From positions 372,001 through 436,000 of the forward strand of contig NZ_NOKT01000001.1 of NCBI RefSeq assembly GCF_002237655.1: a stretch of DNA of 64,000 nt, written 5' to 3'. Of the stretch, positions 25,500 to 36,389 are shown one piece after another (the first letter of the stretch is position 1; each line of letters begins with the position of its first letter). This DNA is from Streptomyces sp. XY006. Its GTDB lineage: Bacteria; Actinomycetota; Actinomycetes; Streptomycetales; Streptomycetaceae. Made by a program: the position numbers and the translations under genes. The notes beneath the pieces were generated by a model. That model did not search any database. It saw only the letters and a list, made by a program, of their open reading frames with translations, and was not told the origin of the DNA.

Positions 25500-26561
25500 A
25501 TGGTGAAGCTGCAGTTTCCAGGGCGGAAAGACCGTGACGAGGAGCCGGGATCGACCTCCGGTGCTCCGGAGCCGGACGACGTGGGGCCGGACCGAGAGGT
25601 GGAGGAGGCGGCGCCGGACGCGCCGACGAAGCTGCCGAAGGGCGCCTGGATACAGGTGCTGAAAGGCAGCGTGAAGGAGTTCAAGGACGACGAGCTGACC
25701 GACCGCGCGGCGGCGCTGACGTACTACGGAGTGCTGTCGTTGTTCCCGGCGCTGCTGGTGCTGGTCTCCCTGCTGGGGATCGCCGGGGAGTCGGCCACCG
25801 ACAAGGTGCTGGACAACCTCAAGCAGCTCACGCCCGGCTCCGCGCGGGACATCATCACGCGCGCGGTGGAGCAACTGCAGGGCAACGCGGGCACCGGCTC
25901 GGTCGTCGCCGTGGCCGGTCTGGTGCTGGCGGTGTGGTCGGCCTCCGGCTATGTCGCGGCGTTCATCCGCACCGCGAATGCCGTCTACGACATGCCCGAG
26001 GGCCGGCCGGTGTGGAAGGTGCTCCCGGTGCGCGTGGCGGTGACCGTGGTGCTGATGGTCCTGGCCGTGGTCAGCGCCCTGATCGTCGTGTTCACCGGCG
26101 GTGTCGCCCAGCAGGCCGGACAGGCCCTCGGCATCGGGGACACGGTGCTGACGGTGTGGTCGATCGCCAAGTGGCCGGTGCTCGTGCTGCTGGTCACGGT
26201 GATGATCGCGATCCTGTACTGGGCGTGCCCCAACGCCAAGGTGAAGGGCTTCCGCTGGGTCACCCCGGGCAGCTTCCTGGCGCTGGTGATCTGGATGGCC
26301 GCCTCCGCCGGCTTCGCGTTCTACGTCGCCAACTTCGCCTCCTACAACAAGACGTACGGCACGATGGCCGGTGTCATCGTCTTCCTGGTGTGGTTGTGGA
26401 TCAGCAACCTGGCGATCCTGCTGGGCCTGCAGTTCGACGCCGAGACCGTCCGGCAACGGGCCGTCGCGGGCGGCCACCCGCCGGAGGCCGAGCCCTACAC
26501 GCAGCCCCGCGACACCAGCACATGGGACGAGGACGACCTGCGCCGCCTGGACGACGACTGA
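25500..26561 (+). CDS. YihY/virulence factor BrkB family membrane protein
   Basis: 353 residues. A charged N-terminal tail (~55 residues) precedes the family core: VKEFKDDELTDRAAALTYYGVLSLFPALLVLVSLLG, VLAVWSASGYVAAFIRTANAVYDM, FRWVTPGSFLALVIWMAASAGFAFYVANFASYNKTYGTMAGVIVFLVWLWISNLAILLGLQFDAE. Six helices are visible. The family was once called RNase BN but has no nuclease activity; its role is unknown, possibly transport. I chose ATG 25500 because the upstream part of the open frame is arginine/proline-rich shadow sequence. Monocistronic on this strand. Confidence 0.93.
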   Translation: MVKLQFPGRKDRDEEPGSTSGAPEPDDVGPDREVEEAAPDAPTKLPKGAWIQVLKGSVKEFKDDELTDRAAALTYYGVLSLFPALLVLVSLLGIAGESATDKVLDNLKQLTPGSARDIITRAVEQLQGNAGTGSVVAVAGLVLAVWSASGYVAAFIRTANAVYDMPEGRPVWKVLPVRVAVTVVLMVLAVVSALIVVFTGGVAQQAGQALGIGDTVLTVWSIAKWPVLVLLVTVMIAILYWACPNAKVKGFRWVTPGSFLALVIWMAASAGFAFYVANFASYNKTYGTMAGVIVFLVWLWISNLAILLGLQFDAETVRQRAVAGGHPPEAEPYTQPRDTSTWDEDDLRRLDDD

Positions 26562-26774
26562 CACGGCATACGCCGGCCCGCGGTGCGATCACCGCGGGCC
26601 GCCGTCCACGTCCGTCCTCCGTCGAGCAGTACATGGAAACGCTGGAGGCTGAGGCCCGGGTCGGCACGTCCGGCACGTCCGGCACGTCCGGCACGTACGG
26701 CGTGTACGGCGTGTACGGCCGATGTACGCGACTCGTACGGTTGTCGCGGTAGGGTGCTCGGCAGGAGGTGTTCC
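26562..26774 (+). promoter_or_regulatory. tap promoter region with GTAC-rich repeats
   Basis: 213 bases between the YihY gene and tap. After the 9-bp repeats at 26663-26716 comes a run rich in GTAC (GATGTACGCGACTCGTACGG) and then AGGGT about 20 bases before the AGGAGGT Shine-Dalgarno at 26763-26769, a plausible -10 region. The repeats are in the position of an operator, so control of the telomere operon through them is possible. Confidence 0.45.
26663..26716. repeat. Six 9-bp tandem repeats upstream of tap
   Basis: GGCACGTCC three times, GGCACGTAC once and GGCGTGTAC twice, head to tail at 26663-26716 with no gaps. The change from CGTCC to GTGTAC along the array looks like stepwise duplication and drift. 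Confidence 0.9.
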
Positions 26775-29051
26775 ATGTCCGAGTTGTTCGACGCGGTCGA
26801 CGCGCTGGTGGCCTCCCGCGCCGCCCTCCCGCCGGTGGAGGAGCGCAAGCGGCTGCGGCAGGCCCATGGTCTGACGCTGGACGAGGTGGCTGCCGCGCTG
26901 AAGGTGCGCCGGGCGACCGTCTCCGGCTGGGAGTCGGTGAAGAAGCCGGTCGAACCGCGCGGACCGGAGCGGGAGGCGTACGCCCGACTGCTGAACCGGC
27001 TCGCGGAGCTCTACCCGGCGCCCGTCCCACCTCCCGCGGCCCCGGTGGCGGCACCCGAGCCCGAACTCGCCGAGCAGGCCCCCACTCCGGGTCACGCCTC
27101 CGACCCCGTACTCATGGCTGAACGTGAGGACGCGCGGACCGCGCCCCGGGCTGAACGAGACAACGCGCAGACCGTCCCCGCCCCCAGCGCGCCCGCCGCC
27201 CCGGCCCAGCGTGTCGCACACCGCCCGTCGGGAACCGCCGGCCGGGCGTCGGCGCCGGCGTCGGGGCCCCGCCGCCCCGCAGCGAGAAAACCCGCCCCGG
27301 CCCCAGCCCACAGCGCCGACCCCCGCTTCGAGAACGGTCCCCTCGCGGTGGTCGACGCCGACCCCGACGGCCAGGTCCTCGCGTACTGCACCGGCGGCCT
27401 CGTCCTGGACGTGCCCGCCAAGAGCCTCCCGGCACTGGTGGAGTGGACCCTGACGGAGGCGAGGCTCGGCCAGCCGAGGCTGTCCGGCCCCGGCAAGGAC
27501 GCCGACCCGCTGCTCGTCCTCACCGAAACCGCCCTGAAGCTCTACGGCCTCCCGGTCACCCTCACCGACGAGGAGCGGCACGCGGGACGGATCCCGGAAG
27601 ACCACAAGGTCGTCAAGCAGTTGGCGCGCGCCGAGTGGAAGCTGACCAAGCGCGGGTTCGGGCCGTGGGCGCGGATCTACCGCCCGGCCACCGGCTCGGA
27701 GCGGGCGTGCGTACAGCTGTGCATCCCGTCCTGGCACGCGCTCGACGCACGCCACTGGGGCAACGCCGCCGGGCTTCCGCCCGCCGAACTCGCCCGCGTC
27801 CTGGGCGTGTACGCCTCGCGCGTCATGACGCCGCGCGGATCCACCGCCGTGACCGGCCTGGAGCTGATGACCGCGCTCCGCCCGCCGACCCGCGCCTCCG
27901 AACCGGACGCCGACGGCCGCCGCCACTCCGAGCACAACCCCGGCTCCCTCGGCAAGGACCCGGTCGACTGCGCCCCATGCGAGGCCCCGGACGGGCACCC
28001 GCTCCTGGCGGACCTGCCGCGCTTCCACATCCGCGGCCCCGGCGAGAAGCTCTTCGAGGAGGCCTACGACTGGGCACGGCCGATGACCGACGACGAGTGC
28101 ACCCTGCGGCACCTCGTCGGCATCGACGTGAACATGGCCTTCGCCGCCGGAGCCAACGGCCTGGTCGTCGGCCTCGGCGAGCCGACGCACGTCAAGCGGC
28201 CGGTCTTCGACGCGAAGCTGCCCGGCTCCTGGCTGGTCGACCTCTCCCACGTCGATCTGGCGAAGGTGAGGATCGGCAAGGACAAGTGGGCCGAGCTGGA
28301 CGCCGGTCTGCTGCCCAGCCCGTTCACGCCCAAGGGCGAGCGCCCCGAGGGCCCGGCCTGGTACGCGACCCCCACCGTGGCGTACGCGGCGGAACTGGGC
28401 TACGAGGTGCGGCCGATCGAGGCGTACGTCCGGCACGAGAGCGGCCGCTACCTGGACGGCTGGTACCAGCGCCTGCGCGACGCCTACCTGGCCACGATGG
28501 CCGACCTCGGCGTACACGCCGACATGGAACCGGCGGCATTCCTGGAGGCCATGGACGGCTACCGGCAGCGCGATCCCGAACTGGCGATCGTCGTCTCGGC
28601 GATCAAGGCCACCGTCAAGGGCGGCCTGGGCAAACTGCGCGAACGGCCGCGCGGTGAGGGCTGGCGACCCGGCCAGGCCTGGCGCGCGCTGTCCCGTCCG
28701 ACGTGGCGGCCGGACATCCGCGCCGCGGTCATCTCCCGCACCCGCGTCAACCTCCACCGCAAGATCGTCAAGCACGCGGCGTTCACCGGCCAGTACCCGG
28801 TCGCGATCCTCTCCGACTGCGTCGTGTACGCGGCCAACGGCGCATCACCCCTGGACTTCCTGCCGTACCGGGACGGCAAGCCGCTGCCCGGCGGCTTCAA
28901 ACTCGGCGTGAACCCCGGCCTGGTGAAGCACGAAGGCACCCAGAGCGTCCTGTGGGGCGAGGAGGTCCGCGAGCGCTTCGACGCTCCGGAGCTCAACCTC
29001 GCCCGCTACATCAAGGACGGCACCGTCACCGACATCGACAACGGCGAGTAG
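26775..29051 (+). CDS. tap: Telomere-associated protein Tap
   Basis: 758 residues from ATG 26775 with an ideal AGGAGGT site. The N-terminus is an XRE-like helix-turn-helix (ERKRLRQAHGLTLDEVAAALKVRRATVSGWESVKKPVEPRGPEREAYARLLNRLAELYP). A long Pro/Ala-rich linker (about 80-175) follows, then a large conserved domain (RFENGPLAVVDADPDGQVLAYCTGGLVLDVPAKSLPALVEWTL onwards to DLPRFHIRGPGEKLFEEAYDW, LVGIDVNMAFAAGANGLVVGLGEPTHVKRP, KHAAFTGQYPVAILSDCVVYA). This architecture and the immediate pairing with tpg are those of Tap. Tap binds the 3' overhang of the linear chromosome ends, recruits the terminal protein, and is needed for end patching. It begins a two-gene operon; tpg starts 12 bases after its stop. 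Presence implies a linear replicon with archetypal telomeres. Confidence 0.95.
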   Translation: MSELFDAVDALVASRAALPPVEERKRLRQAHGLTLDEVAAALKVRRATVSGWESVKKPVEPRGPEREAYARLLNRLAELYPAPVPPPAAPVAAPEPELAEQAPTPGHASDPVLMAEREDARTAPRAERDNAQTVPAPSAPAAPAQRVAHRPSGTAGRASAPASGPRRPAARKPAPAPAHSADPRFENGPLAVVDADPDGQVLAYCTGGLVLDVPAKSLPALVEWTLTEARLGQPRLSGPGKDADPLLVLTETALKLYGLPVTLTDEERHAGRIPEDHKVVKQLARAEWKLTKRGFGPWARIYRPATGSERACVQLCIPSWHALDARHWGNAAGLPPAELARVLGVYASRVMTPRGSTAVTGLELMTALRPPTRASEPDADGRRHSEHNPGSLGKDPVDCAPCEAPDGHPLLADLPRFHIRGPGEKLFEEAYDWARPMTDDECTLRHLVGIDVNMAFAAGANGLVVGLGEPTHVKRPVFDAKLPGSWLVDLSHVDLAKVRIGKDKWAELDAGLLPSPFTPKGERPEGPAWYATPTVAYAAELGYEVRPIEAYVRHESGRYLDGWYQRLRDAYLATMADLGVHADMEPAAFLEAMDGYRQRDPELAIVVSAIKATVKGGLGKLRERPRGEGWRPGQAWRALSRPTWRPDIRAAVISRTRVNLHRKIVKHAAFTGQYPVAILSDCVVYAANGASPLDFLPYRDGKPLPGGFKLGVNPGLVKHEGTQSVLWGEEVRERFDAPELNLARYIKDGTVTDIDNGE

Positions 29052-29063
29052 GGGAGAGCGACG

Positions 29064-29621
29064 ATGAGCCTGTTCGGTGACGGCCTGGAGGCCGCGGTGC
29101 AGAAGGCCTTCACCCGCCCGGCACCCAAGACCGCGCCCGCCCAGATGCGCTACCTGGTCAAACAGCTCAAGAGCACCCGGGCCGTCGCGCAGATGCTCCG
29201 CATCTCCCAGCGCACCGTCGAACGCTACGTGAAGAACCAGATCAGGAAGCCGCGCCCGGACCTCGCCGCCCGGCTGGAACGTGAGGTGACCAGGCGGTGG
29301 CAGCCGCAGGTCCGGGCCAGGGCGCGGCAGCGAGCGGCGACGACCGGGGGCATCGTCATCGACACGCGCGCCCGGATCGGCTACACCGCACCGATCGGTA
29401 CGACCGACGACGCCCGCCTGAGGCACCTGACCGTCGCACTGCCGCCGCAGTACGCCGCCCGCCTCTTCGACGCCCAGCAGGCCGGCGCCGCCGACCAGCA
29501 GCTGCAGCAGATCGCCGCCGAAGGCCTCAAGGAGATGTACTTCCAGGACGGCGGCCGCCGCGCCGGCTCCCTGGAGGAGATCCGCTTCACCGACATCCAG
29601 CACATCGAGTTCGACTTGTAG
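29064..29621 (+). CDS. tpg: Telomere terminal protein Tpg
   Basis: 185 residues, the same length as known Tpg proteins. Starts MSLFGDGLEAAVQKAFTRP and carries a helix-turn-helix (VAQMLRISQRTVERYVKNQIRKPRPDLAARLE). Thr114, the residue reported to be joined to the first nucleotide in Streptomyces coelicolor Tpg, falls in IGTTDDARL here and is conserved in position. Tpg primes the synthesis of the last Okazaki gap at chromosome ends and remains covalently bound to the 5' terminus. It is co-transcribed with tap (GGGGAGAG site, 12-base gap). Confidence 0.96.
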   Translation: MSLFGDGLEAAVQKAFTRPAPKTAPAQMRYLVKQLKSTRAVAQMLRISQRTVERYVKNQIRKPRPDLAARLEREVTRRWQPQVRARARQRAATTGGIVIDTRARIGYTAPIGTTDDARLRHLTVALPPQYAARLFDAQQAGAADQQLQQIAAEGLKEMYFQDGGRRAGSLEEIRFTDIQHIEFDL

Positions 29622-29732
29622 CCCGCCCGAGCGGCGACACGGTCCGTCCCCCGTTCGGGTGCCTGGCCGCATCCGCTGCGGGCCGTTGCGGGGAAGCACC
29701 CGGGAAGCGATTGCTTGCGGGAGGTGGTGGCC

Positions 29733-31022
29733 GTGGTGGGTGCCGGCGCGGATGCGGACGTCGTCGTGGTGGGTGCCGGGGTGGCGGGGCTGGCGTGCGC
29801 GCACGACCTGGCCGCCGCGGGGCTCGGCGTCACGGTGCTGGAAGCCGGGGACGCGGTGGGCGGGCGGATGCGGACCGACCGCCTCGACGGCTTCACGGTC
29901 GACCGGGGCTTCCAGGTCGTCAACCCGGCCTACCCGCAGCTGCGCCGCCGCCTGCCCGCCCGGTTCCTCGCACCGCGCGCCTTCCTGCCGGGCGTCCTGG
30001 TGCACACCGGTGAACGGAGCGTGCTGCTGGCCGACCCCCGGCGCCGGCCCGACACGGTCGCCTCGCTGCTGTCCGGGCGGCTCGTCCGGCCACGCGACGT
30101 GGCCGCGCTGGCCGTGCTCGGCGCCCGCGACGGACTGGGCCCGGCGCGTGTGCTCAAGCACGCGCCCGAGCGCACCACGCGCACGGCGCTCGCCGAGGCC
30201 GGGTTCTCCGAGGAGTTCGTCGAGGGGTTCTTCCGGCCGTTCGTGTCAGGCGTCTTCCTGGAGGACGCACTGGAGACCTCAAGCCGGGTGTTCCACCTGG
30301 TCTGGCGCAGCATGCTGCGCGGCTCCCTGTGTCTGCCGGCCTTCGGCGTGCAGTCCGTCCCGCGCGCCCTGGCCGCCGCGCTCCCCGAGGGCACCGTCCG
30401 GCTCGGCACGCCGGTCGACCGGATCGCGGAAGGGGGCGTGATCACGGCGGACGGTGCGGAGGTCCCGGCGCGGGCGGTCGTGGTGGCCACGGGCGCCGAC
30501 GCGGCCGCGAAGCTCGTGCCCGGCCTGGACGTCCCTGCGCACCGCACGGTCACCACGTACTACCACGTCGCGCCGCGCTCGCCCCTCGGCCGGCCCGTCC
30601 TGCTGGTCGACACCCGCCGCCGCGTCCTGAACACCTGCGTCCTCAGCGACGTCGCGCCCGAGTACGCGCCGCGCGGCAGCGCGCTGATCGCCACCTCGGT
30701 GCTGGGCGGCGACGACCCGTCCGTGCGCACGTCCGTGGCCACGGCCCTGTCCGAGATGTACGGCACCGACGCCACCGCCTGGGACCTGCTGACCGTGCGT
30801 ACGGTCGAGGGCGCGCTGCCCGCCATGCCGCCGCCCTGGCCGCTGACCCGGACCTGCCGCACCGCGCCCGGCCGGTACGTCTGCGGTGACTACCGCGGAA
30901 CGGGATCGGTCCAGGGCGCGCTCGCCTCCGGCGCCCGGGCGGCCCGGGAGGTGCTGCGGGACCTCGACGGGCACGACGGGCACGACCGGCGCGACGGGCA
31001 CGACGGGCGCGAGGGGGGCTGA
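29733..31022 (+). CDS. FAD-dependent oxidoreductase (phytoene desaturase/amine oxidase-like)
   Basis: About 429 residues. The FAD-binding dinucleotide fold is DVVVVGAGVAGLACAHDLAAAGLGVTVLEAGDAVGGRMRTDRLDGFTVDRGFQVVN, with the typical GGR-T motif. The C-terminal FAD contact is RYVCGDYRGTGSVQGALASGARAA. The middle part (FSEEFVEGFFRPFVSGVFLEDALETSS) follows the amine-oxidase/carotenoid-desaturase superfamily found near carotenoid and sterol-like pathways in actinomycetes; the substrate is unknown. The GTG at 29733 has GGGAGG eight bases upstream; a TTG at 29715 would add six residues. The last ~20 residues are a degenerate Gly-His-Asp repeat from a 9-bp repeat at about 30966-31012. Confidence 0.88.
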   Translation: MVGAGADADVVVVGAGVAGLACAHDLAAAGLGVTVLEAGDAVGGRMRTDRLDGFTVDRGFQVVNPAYPQLRRRLPARFLAPRAFLPGVLVHTGERSVLLADPRRRPDTVASLLSGRLVRPRDVAALAVLGARDGLGPARVLKHAPERTTRTALAEAGFSEEFVEGFFRPFVSGVFLEDALETSSRVFHLVWRSMLRGSLCLPAFGVQSVPRALAAALPEGTVRLGTPVDRIAEGGVITADGAEVPARAVVVATGADAAAKLVPGLDVPAHRTVTTYYHVAPRSPLGRPVLLVDTRRRVLNTCVLSDVAPEYAPRGSALIATSVLGGDDPSVRTSVATALSEMYGTDATAWDLLTVRTVEGALPAMPPPWPLTRTCRTAPGRYVCGDYRGTGSVQGALASGARAAREVLRDLDGHDGHDRRDGHDGREGG

Positions 31023-31148
31023 CGCGCGAGGCCCGGCACACCGCCCTCGGCGGAGCCGGCCCATGGGCGGTTCCCGCCACGGCCCCCGGCATCTGACAGA
31101 ACCCGCCCGTGGGACGTAGCGCGGCACGAGCTGCGCGGGCCGTCGCGC

Positions 31149-31808
31149 TCATCCCTCCTGGCTGGTGAGCTCCGCGACGATGCGGTCCGCGGCCTCGTCG
31201 ACCGTCAGTCCGCGCGGTAGCCGTGGAGGTTCTCCCACGACCCGGCGCGCGGCGAAGCCCGACTACACGTGGGGCAGACGGATGTCCAGGACGGACGTGC
31301 CGGTGCGCCGCCGCTCTCGGCGTACGGCGGTGAGCCATGCCGCGAGCGCCGACTTGGCGGCCGCGTAGTCGGCCATGCCCGCCGGCGGCGCGTCCACCAC
31401 GACACCGGTGACGGCGGCGAGTACGCCGGGCGGCGTGACCCGGGGCAGTGCGGCGCGCAGGAACGCCAGCGGCGCCAGGGCGTTGACCGTGAACAGGTGC
31501 TCGGCGACCGCGTCGGGCACGGTGTCGGCAGGTCCGAAGCCCGCGACGCCCACACAGACCACCACCGCATCGAGCCCGCCGAGTTCGCCGGCCGCCCAGT
31601 CCGGCGCGCGGGCGCAGCGGTCGAGCTCGTACGCGTCGAAGCGGAAGACGGGCGCGCCCTCGCACGCTTCCGACACGCGACGCAACCGTCCCTCGTCATG
31701 GCCCGCGAGGGCGAGCCGGGCACCGCTCCGGTGCAGCCGGACCGCCAGGGCCGAGCCGATCGCACCGGAGGCCCCGGGCACCAGCACGCGGGAACCGTGG
31801 ATGTTCAT
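31149..31808 (-). pseudogene. SDR gene with an in-frame amber stop
   Basis: The frame from ATG 31808 encodes a short-chain dehydrogenase (VLVPGASGAIGSALAVRLHRSG; catalytic YAAAKSALAAW; TGVVVDAPP), but a TAG at 31263-31265 stops it after 181 residues at RLPHV. Translation beyond the TAG stays in the same frame for 37 more codons (SGFAARRVVGEPPRLPRGLTVDEAADRIVAELTSQEG) to a TGA at 31149. That is the usual C-terminal end of these proteins (target-side loop and last helix). So the gene would be 219 residues if the TAG were a sense codon; a single CAG-to-TAG change would explain it. Catalytic residues lie before the stop, so the short form could still fold, but it lacks the substrate-side C-terminus. 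The ATG overlaps the upstream glycosyltransferase stop (ATGA). A sequencing error cannot be excluded. Confidence 0.8.
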
Positions 31809-33262
31809 GGCGATCCTCCTTCCGGCAGCACAGCTGAAGGGCGAAGCGGCAGCCTCGCCCCGGCGGCCCTACCCACAGTCGTCTCCACAGTCGTCGCTGC
31901 GGCCATCCCCGCCCTCATCTCCGCGGCTGCCCCCACCCCCGTCTCCATGGCCGTCACCAGCCGTTCTGCCGCCCACGAGGGGCCGTATCGGCGCAGCTCG
32001 CGCGCCATGCGGCTCGTGCGCCTGCGCACGGGTCCCGCCATGGCCGCCGCGAGGGCGTCCGGGACGTCCGGCGCTCGCAGCGCGTTGGGGTCGCGGACCA
32101 CGCCGACCCCGGCCCGTTCCGCGTCCCTCGCCACACAGAACTGGTCGCTGGACATCGGCAGAACCAGGGCGGGCACGCCGGCGCGCAGACATTCGGTGAA
32201 GGAGTTGCCGCCTCCGTGATGGACCATGGCGTCCACGTGCGGCAGAAGCTGCCGCTGTGGAACCGTCGGCACCACCACGGCCCGGTCGCCCGCGAGATCC
32301 GCGAGCGCGTGCGCGCGGGCTCCCGCGGCCACCACGACGGCCGTGTCGTCCGTGCCGTCGAGCAGCCCCGACACCACGGTGCGCAGCACGTCGTCGCGGG
32401 CCGACAGGAAGGTGCCGAACGCCACGAGCACCACCCGCTCGGCCCGCTCGCGCAGCTCCCGCATGCGGCGTGTCCACTCGGGGGACGGCGGCGCGTCGGG
32501 CCCCGCCATGTGCCCGGCGAACAGGTGGGCGGGCCCGTCGGGCCGTTCGGGCAGCCAGGGCAGCGCGGGGTAGGCGTAGACGACGGCGTGCGTGGACGTC
32601 AGCGCGAAGGCGCGGCCCGGAGCGGGCGCCGACGGCGTACGGGCCCGGGCGAAAGCGGTGAACAACTCGGTGAAGGCCCGGTCGTTGTCCCGTACCGCGG
32701 TGTGCAGCTCGGTCAGCCGCGACGGCGCCGGGCGGACCGCGTCCGGCCAGTCGTGGGGCAGGCCGAAGAAGGCATCTGGGCCGGAGAGCACGTACGTGGG
32801 ATGGCCCGGGCAGTACGACGCGTACGGCACCCCCAGGCAGTGCAGGGCGAGGGTGGCCGCGTAGGCGAGCTGGTCGACGACGTACCAGTCGGGGCGCAGC
32901 CGTCGGTCCAGGGCCCGCAGGTCCTCGTAGACGCCCTGCGGGTCGGCGAGCAGGTCCGCGCGCCGGTGCCGTGCCTGGGTGAGCAGGGTCTCGACGGGGC
33001 CGTGTCGGGTGGCCGCGAGGAACTCGTCCAGGCGTGCCGCTTCCCGTGCGGCCTGGTCGGTCCGCTCCGCCACGCCGGTGTTGGCGTTGCGCGTCACCGT
33101 CAGCGGCACGAACCGGACCCCGGCGCGGTCGGCCAACGGTTCGAATGCCGGAGCGCAAGCGAAGAACACCTCGGCGCCGTTCGCCGCCAGCGCCGCCGCC
33201 AGGGCGGAAAGGGGGGCGGCGTGGGAGTGGAACGGAGGGCTGACGATGACGATGCGCGGCAT
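31805..33262 (-). CDS. MGT/UGT-like (GT1) glycosyltransferase
   Basis: 485 residues, ATG 33262. GT-B fold with N-terminal MPRIVIVSPPFHSHAAPLSALAAALAANGAEVFFACAP (acceptor-side His conserved as in macrolide glycosyltransferases). The C-terminal donor site carries AVVVPTVPQRQLLPHVDAMVHHGGGNSFTECLRAGVPALVLPMSSDQFCVARDAERAGVGVV, the HxGxxT-like signature (HHGGGNSFTECL) of this family. It transfers sugar from a nucleotide sugar to a lipid or small molecule. It is translationally coupled to the broken SDR downstream. A second glycosyltransferase is divergent upstream, so the pair may decorate one product. Confidence 0.9.
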   Translation of the reverse strand: MPRIVIVSPPFHSHAAPLSALAAALAANGAEVFFACAPAFEPLADRAGVRFVPLTVTRNANTGVAERTDQAAREAARLDEFLAATRHGPVETLLTQARHRRADLLADPQGVYEDLRALDRRLRPDWYVVDQLAYAATLALHCLGVPYASYCPGHPTYVLSGPDAFFGLPHDWPDAVRPAPSRLTELHTAVRDNDRAFTELFTAFARARTPSAPAPGRAFALTSTHAVVYAYPALPWLPERPDGPAHLFAGHMAGPDAPPSPEWTRRMRELRERAERVVLVAFGTFLSARDDVLRTVVSGLLDGTDDTAVVVAAGARAHALADLAGDRAVVVPTVPQRQLLPHVDAMVHHGGGNSFTECLRAGVPALVLPMSSDQFCVARDAERAGVGVVRDPNALRAPDVPDALAAAMAGPVRRRTSRMARELRRYGPSWAAERLVTAMETGVGAAAEMRAGMAAATTVETTVGRAAGARLPLRPSAVLPEGGSP

Positions 33263-33482
33263 GCCCTGTGTTCACCGGGCAGGGGGTGAACGGATGCGCG
33301 CAGCCGACGGCGTGCTCCTCGGGGGTGAGGGGTGGCGGACGGGTCGGCCGGGCCGGGGGCGCGCCGTCGGCAGGACGGACGCCGCGCCCCTAGCCGCGCC
33401 GCACCGGTTCGCACCGCCCGGTGCATCCGTGCCGGGAAGGGCGGGCGAAACACCCGCGTACCGACCGCACCGAGGAGGCCCC

Positions 33483-35663
<2,181 letters not shown>

Positions 35664-35847
35664 GCCAGGACCGGGCCGCGCAAGCCGGCAACCGCTCTAT
35701 ACTGCCGCTGCCGCCCCATATGACGGGAAAATCCACCTATGGCCATCCGGCCGTATCCGGCACTAGCATGGCGCTCACCTCTGCCGGGACCGCGGCGTGT
35801 GCTGCCGCGGCGACACCGACGTGCCGGTCGGCTGCTGGAGGTGCGGT

Positions 35848-36108
35848 ATGGCGCGCTCACTCGCGTCCTGGAATGTTGACATCGGCTGGCACACGCAGGC
35901 GTTGTGCGTAGGCGAGGATCCCGAACTGTTCTTCCCCCTGGTGGAGACCGCCGCGGCCACCGCCCCCGCCCGCGCCGTGTGCAGACGCTGCCCCGTGCTG
36001 ATCGACTGCCGCGACTGGGCCGTCCGCCACGGCGAGACGGACGGCGTCTGGGGCGCCACCACCCCCAGTCAGCGACGGGCGCTCCGCCGCGCGGCCCTGG
36101 ACAGCTGA
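35848..36108 (+). CDS. WhiB-like (Wbl) iron-sulphur transcription factor
   Basis: 86 residues, ATG 35848 with GGAGG 7 bases before. The four cysteines of the 4Fe-4S site are in order: ALC (20), then CRRC (45 and 48) and DC (54), giving the C-x(n)-CxxC-x5-C pattern. The G(V/I)WGATT turn and the basic C-terminal tail (QRRALRR) are also present. Wbl proteins bind the sigma factor and regulate development or stress genes in actinomycetes. It is not one of the clearly named ones (WhiB, WhiD, WblA) by eye. A TATACT -10-like hexamer sits at 35698-35703, without an obvious -35. Confidence 0.93.
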   Translation: MARSLASWNVDIGWHTQALCVGEDPELFFPLVETAAATAPARAVCRRCPVLIDCRDWAVRHGETDGVWGATTPSQRRALRRAALDS

Positions 36109-36389
36109 CCGCGGCGACACCGCCGTTTCAGGACGCCCGATGCCCGCGTGGCCGACGCGATGCGCGAGCACGCGGAGATGGCCTCCGGCTCCGGAGCCGG
36201 CGATCTGCTGCTTCCTGCCCGCCGCTCTGTGCGCGTCTCCTGCAGTCGGAGCAGGTGGGGCCGGGGGTTGTCCCCACCTGCCCCGGGCCCGCTGGCCCGG
36301 TCCGGGACAGGCCCGCTGACCGGATGGATCGGATTCTCCTGATCGCGGAGGCTGGGCACCTCGCACTCGCTCGTCGGATCGGAGAACCC
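36109..36389. other. Intergenic region between Wbl and protease genes
   Basis: 281 bases without a supported gene. A 16-base perfect palindrome CCGGCTCCGGAGCCGG at 36185-36200 could act as a terminator after the wbl gene. GGAG just before the protease GTG is its likely ribosome site. Confidence 0.4.

Noticed and set aside
26663..26716. CRISPR array
   Set aside because: Nine-base direct repeats with no spacers between them are not CRISPR.
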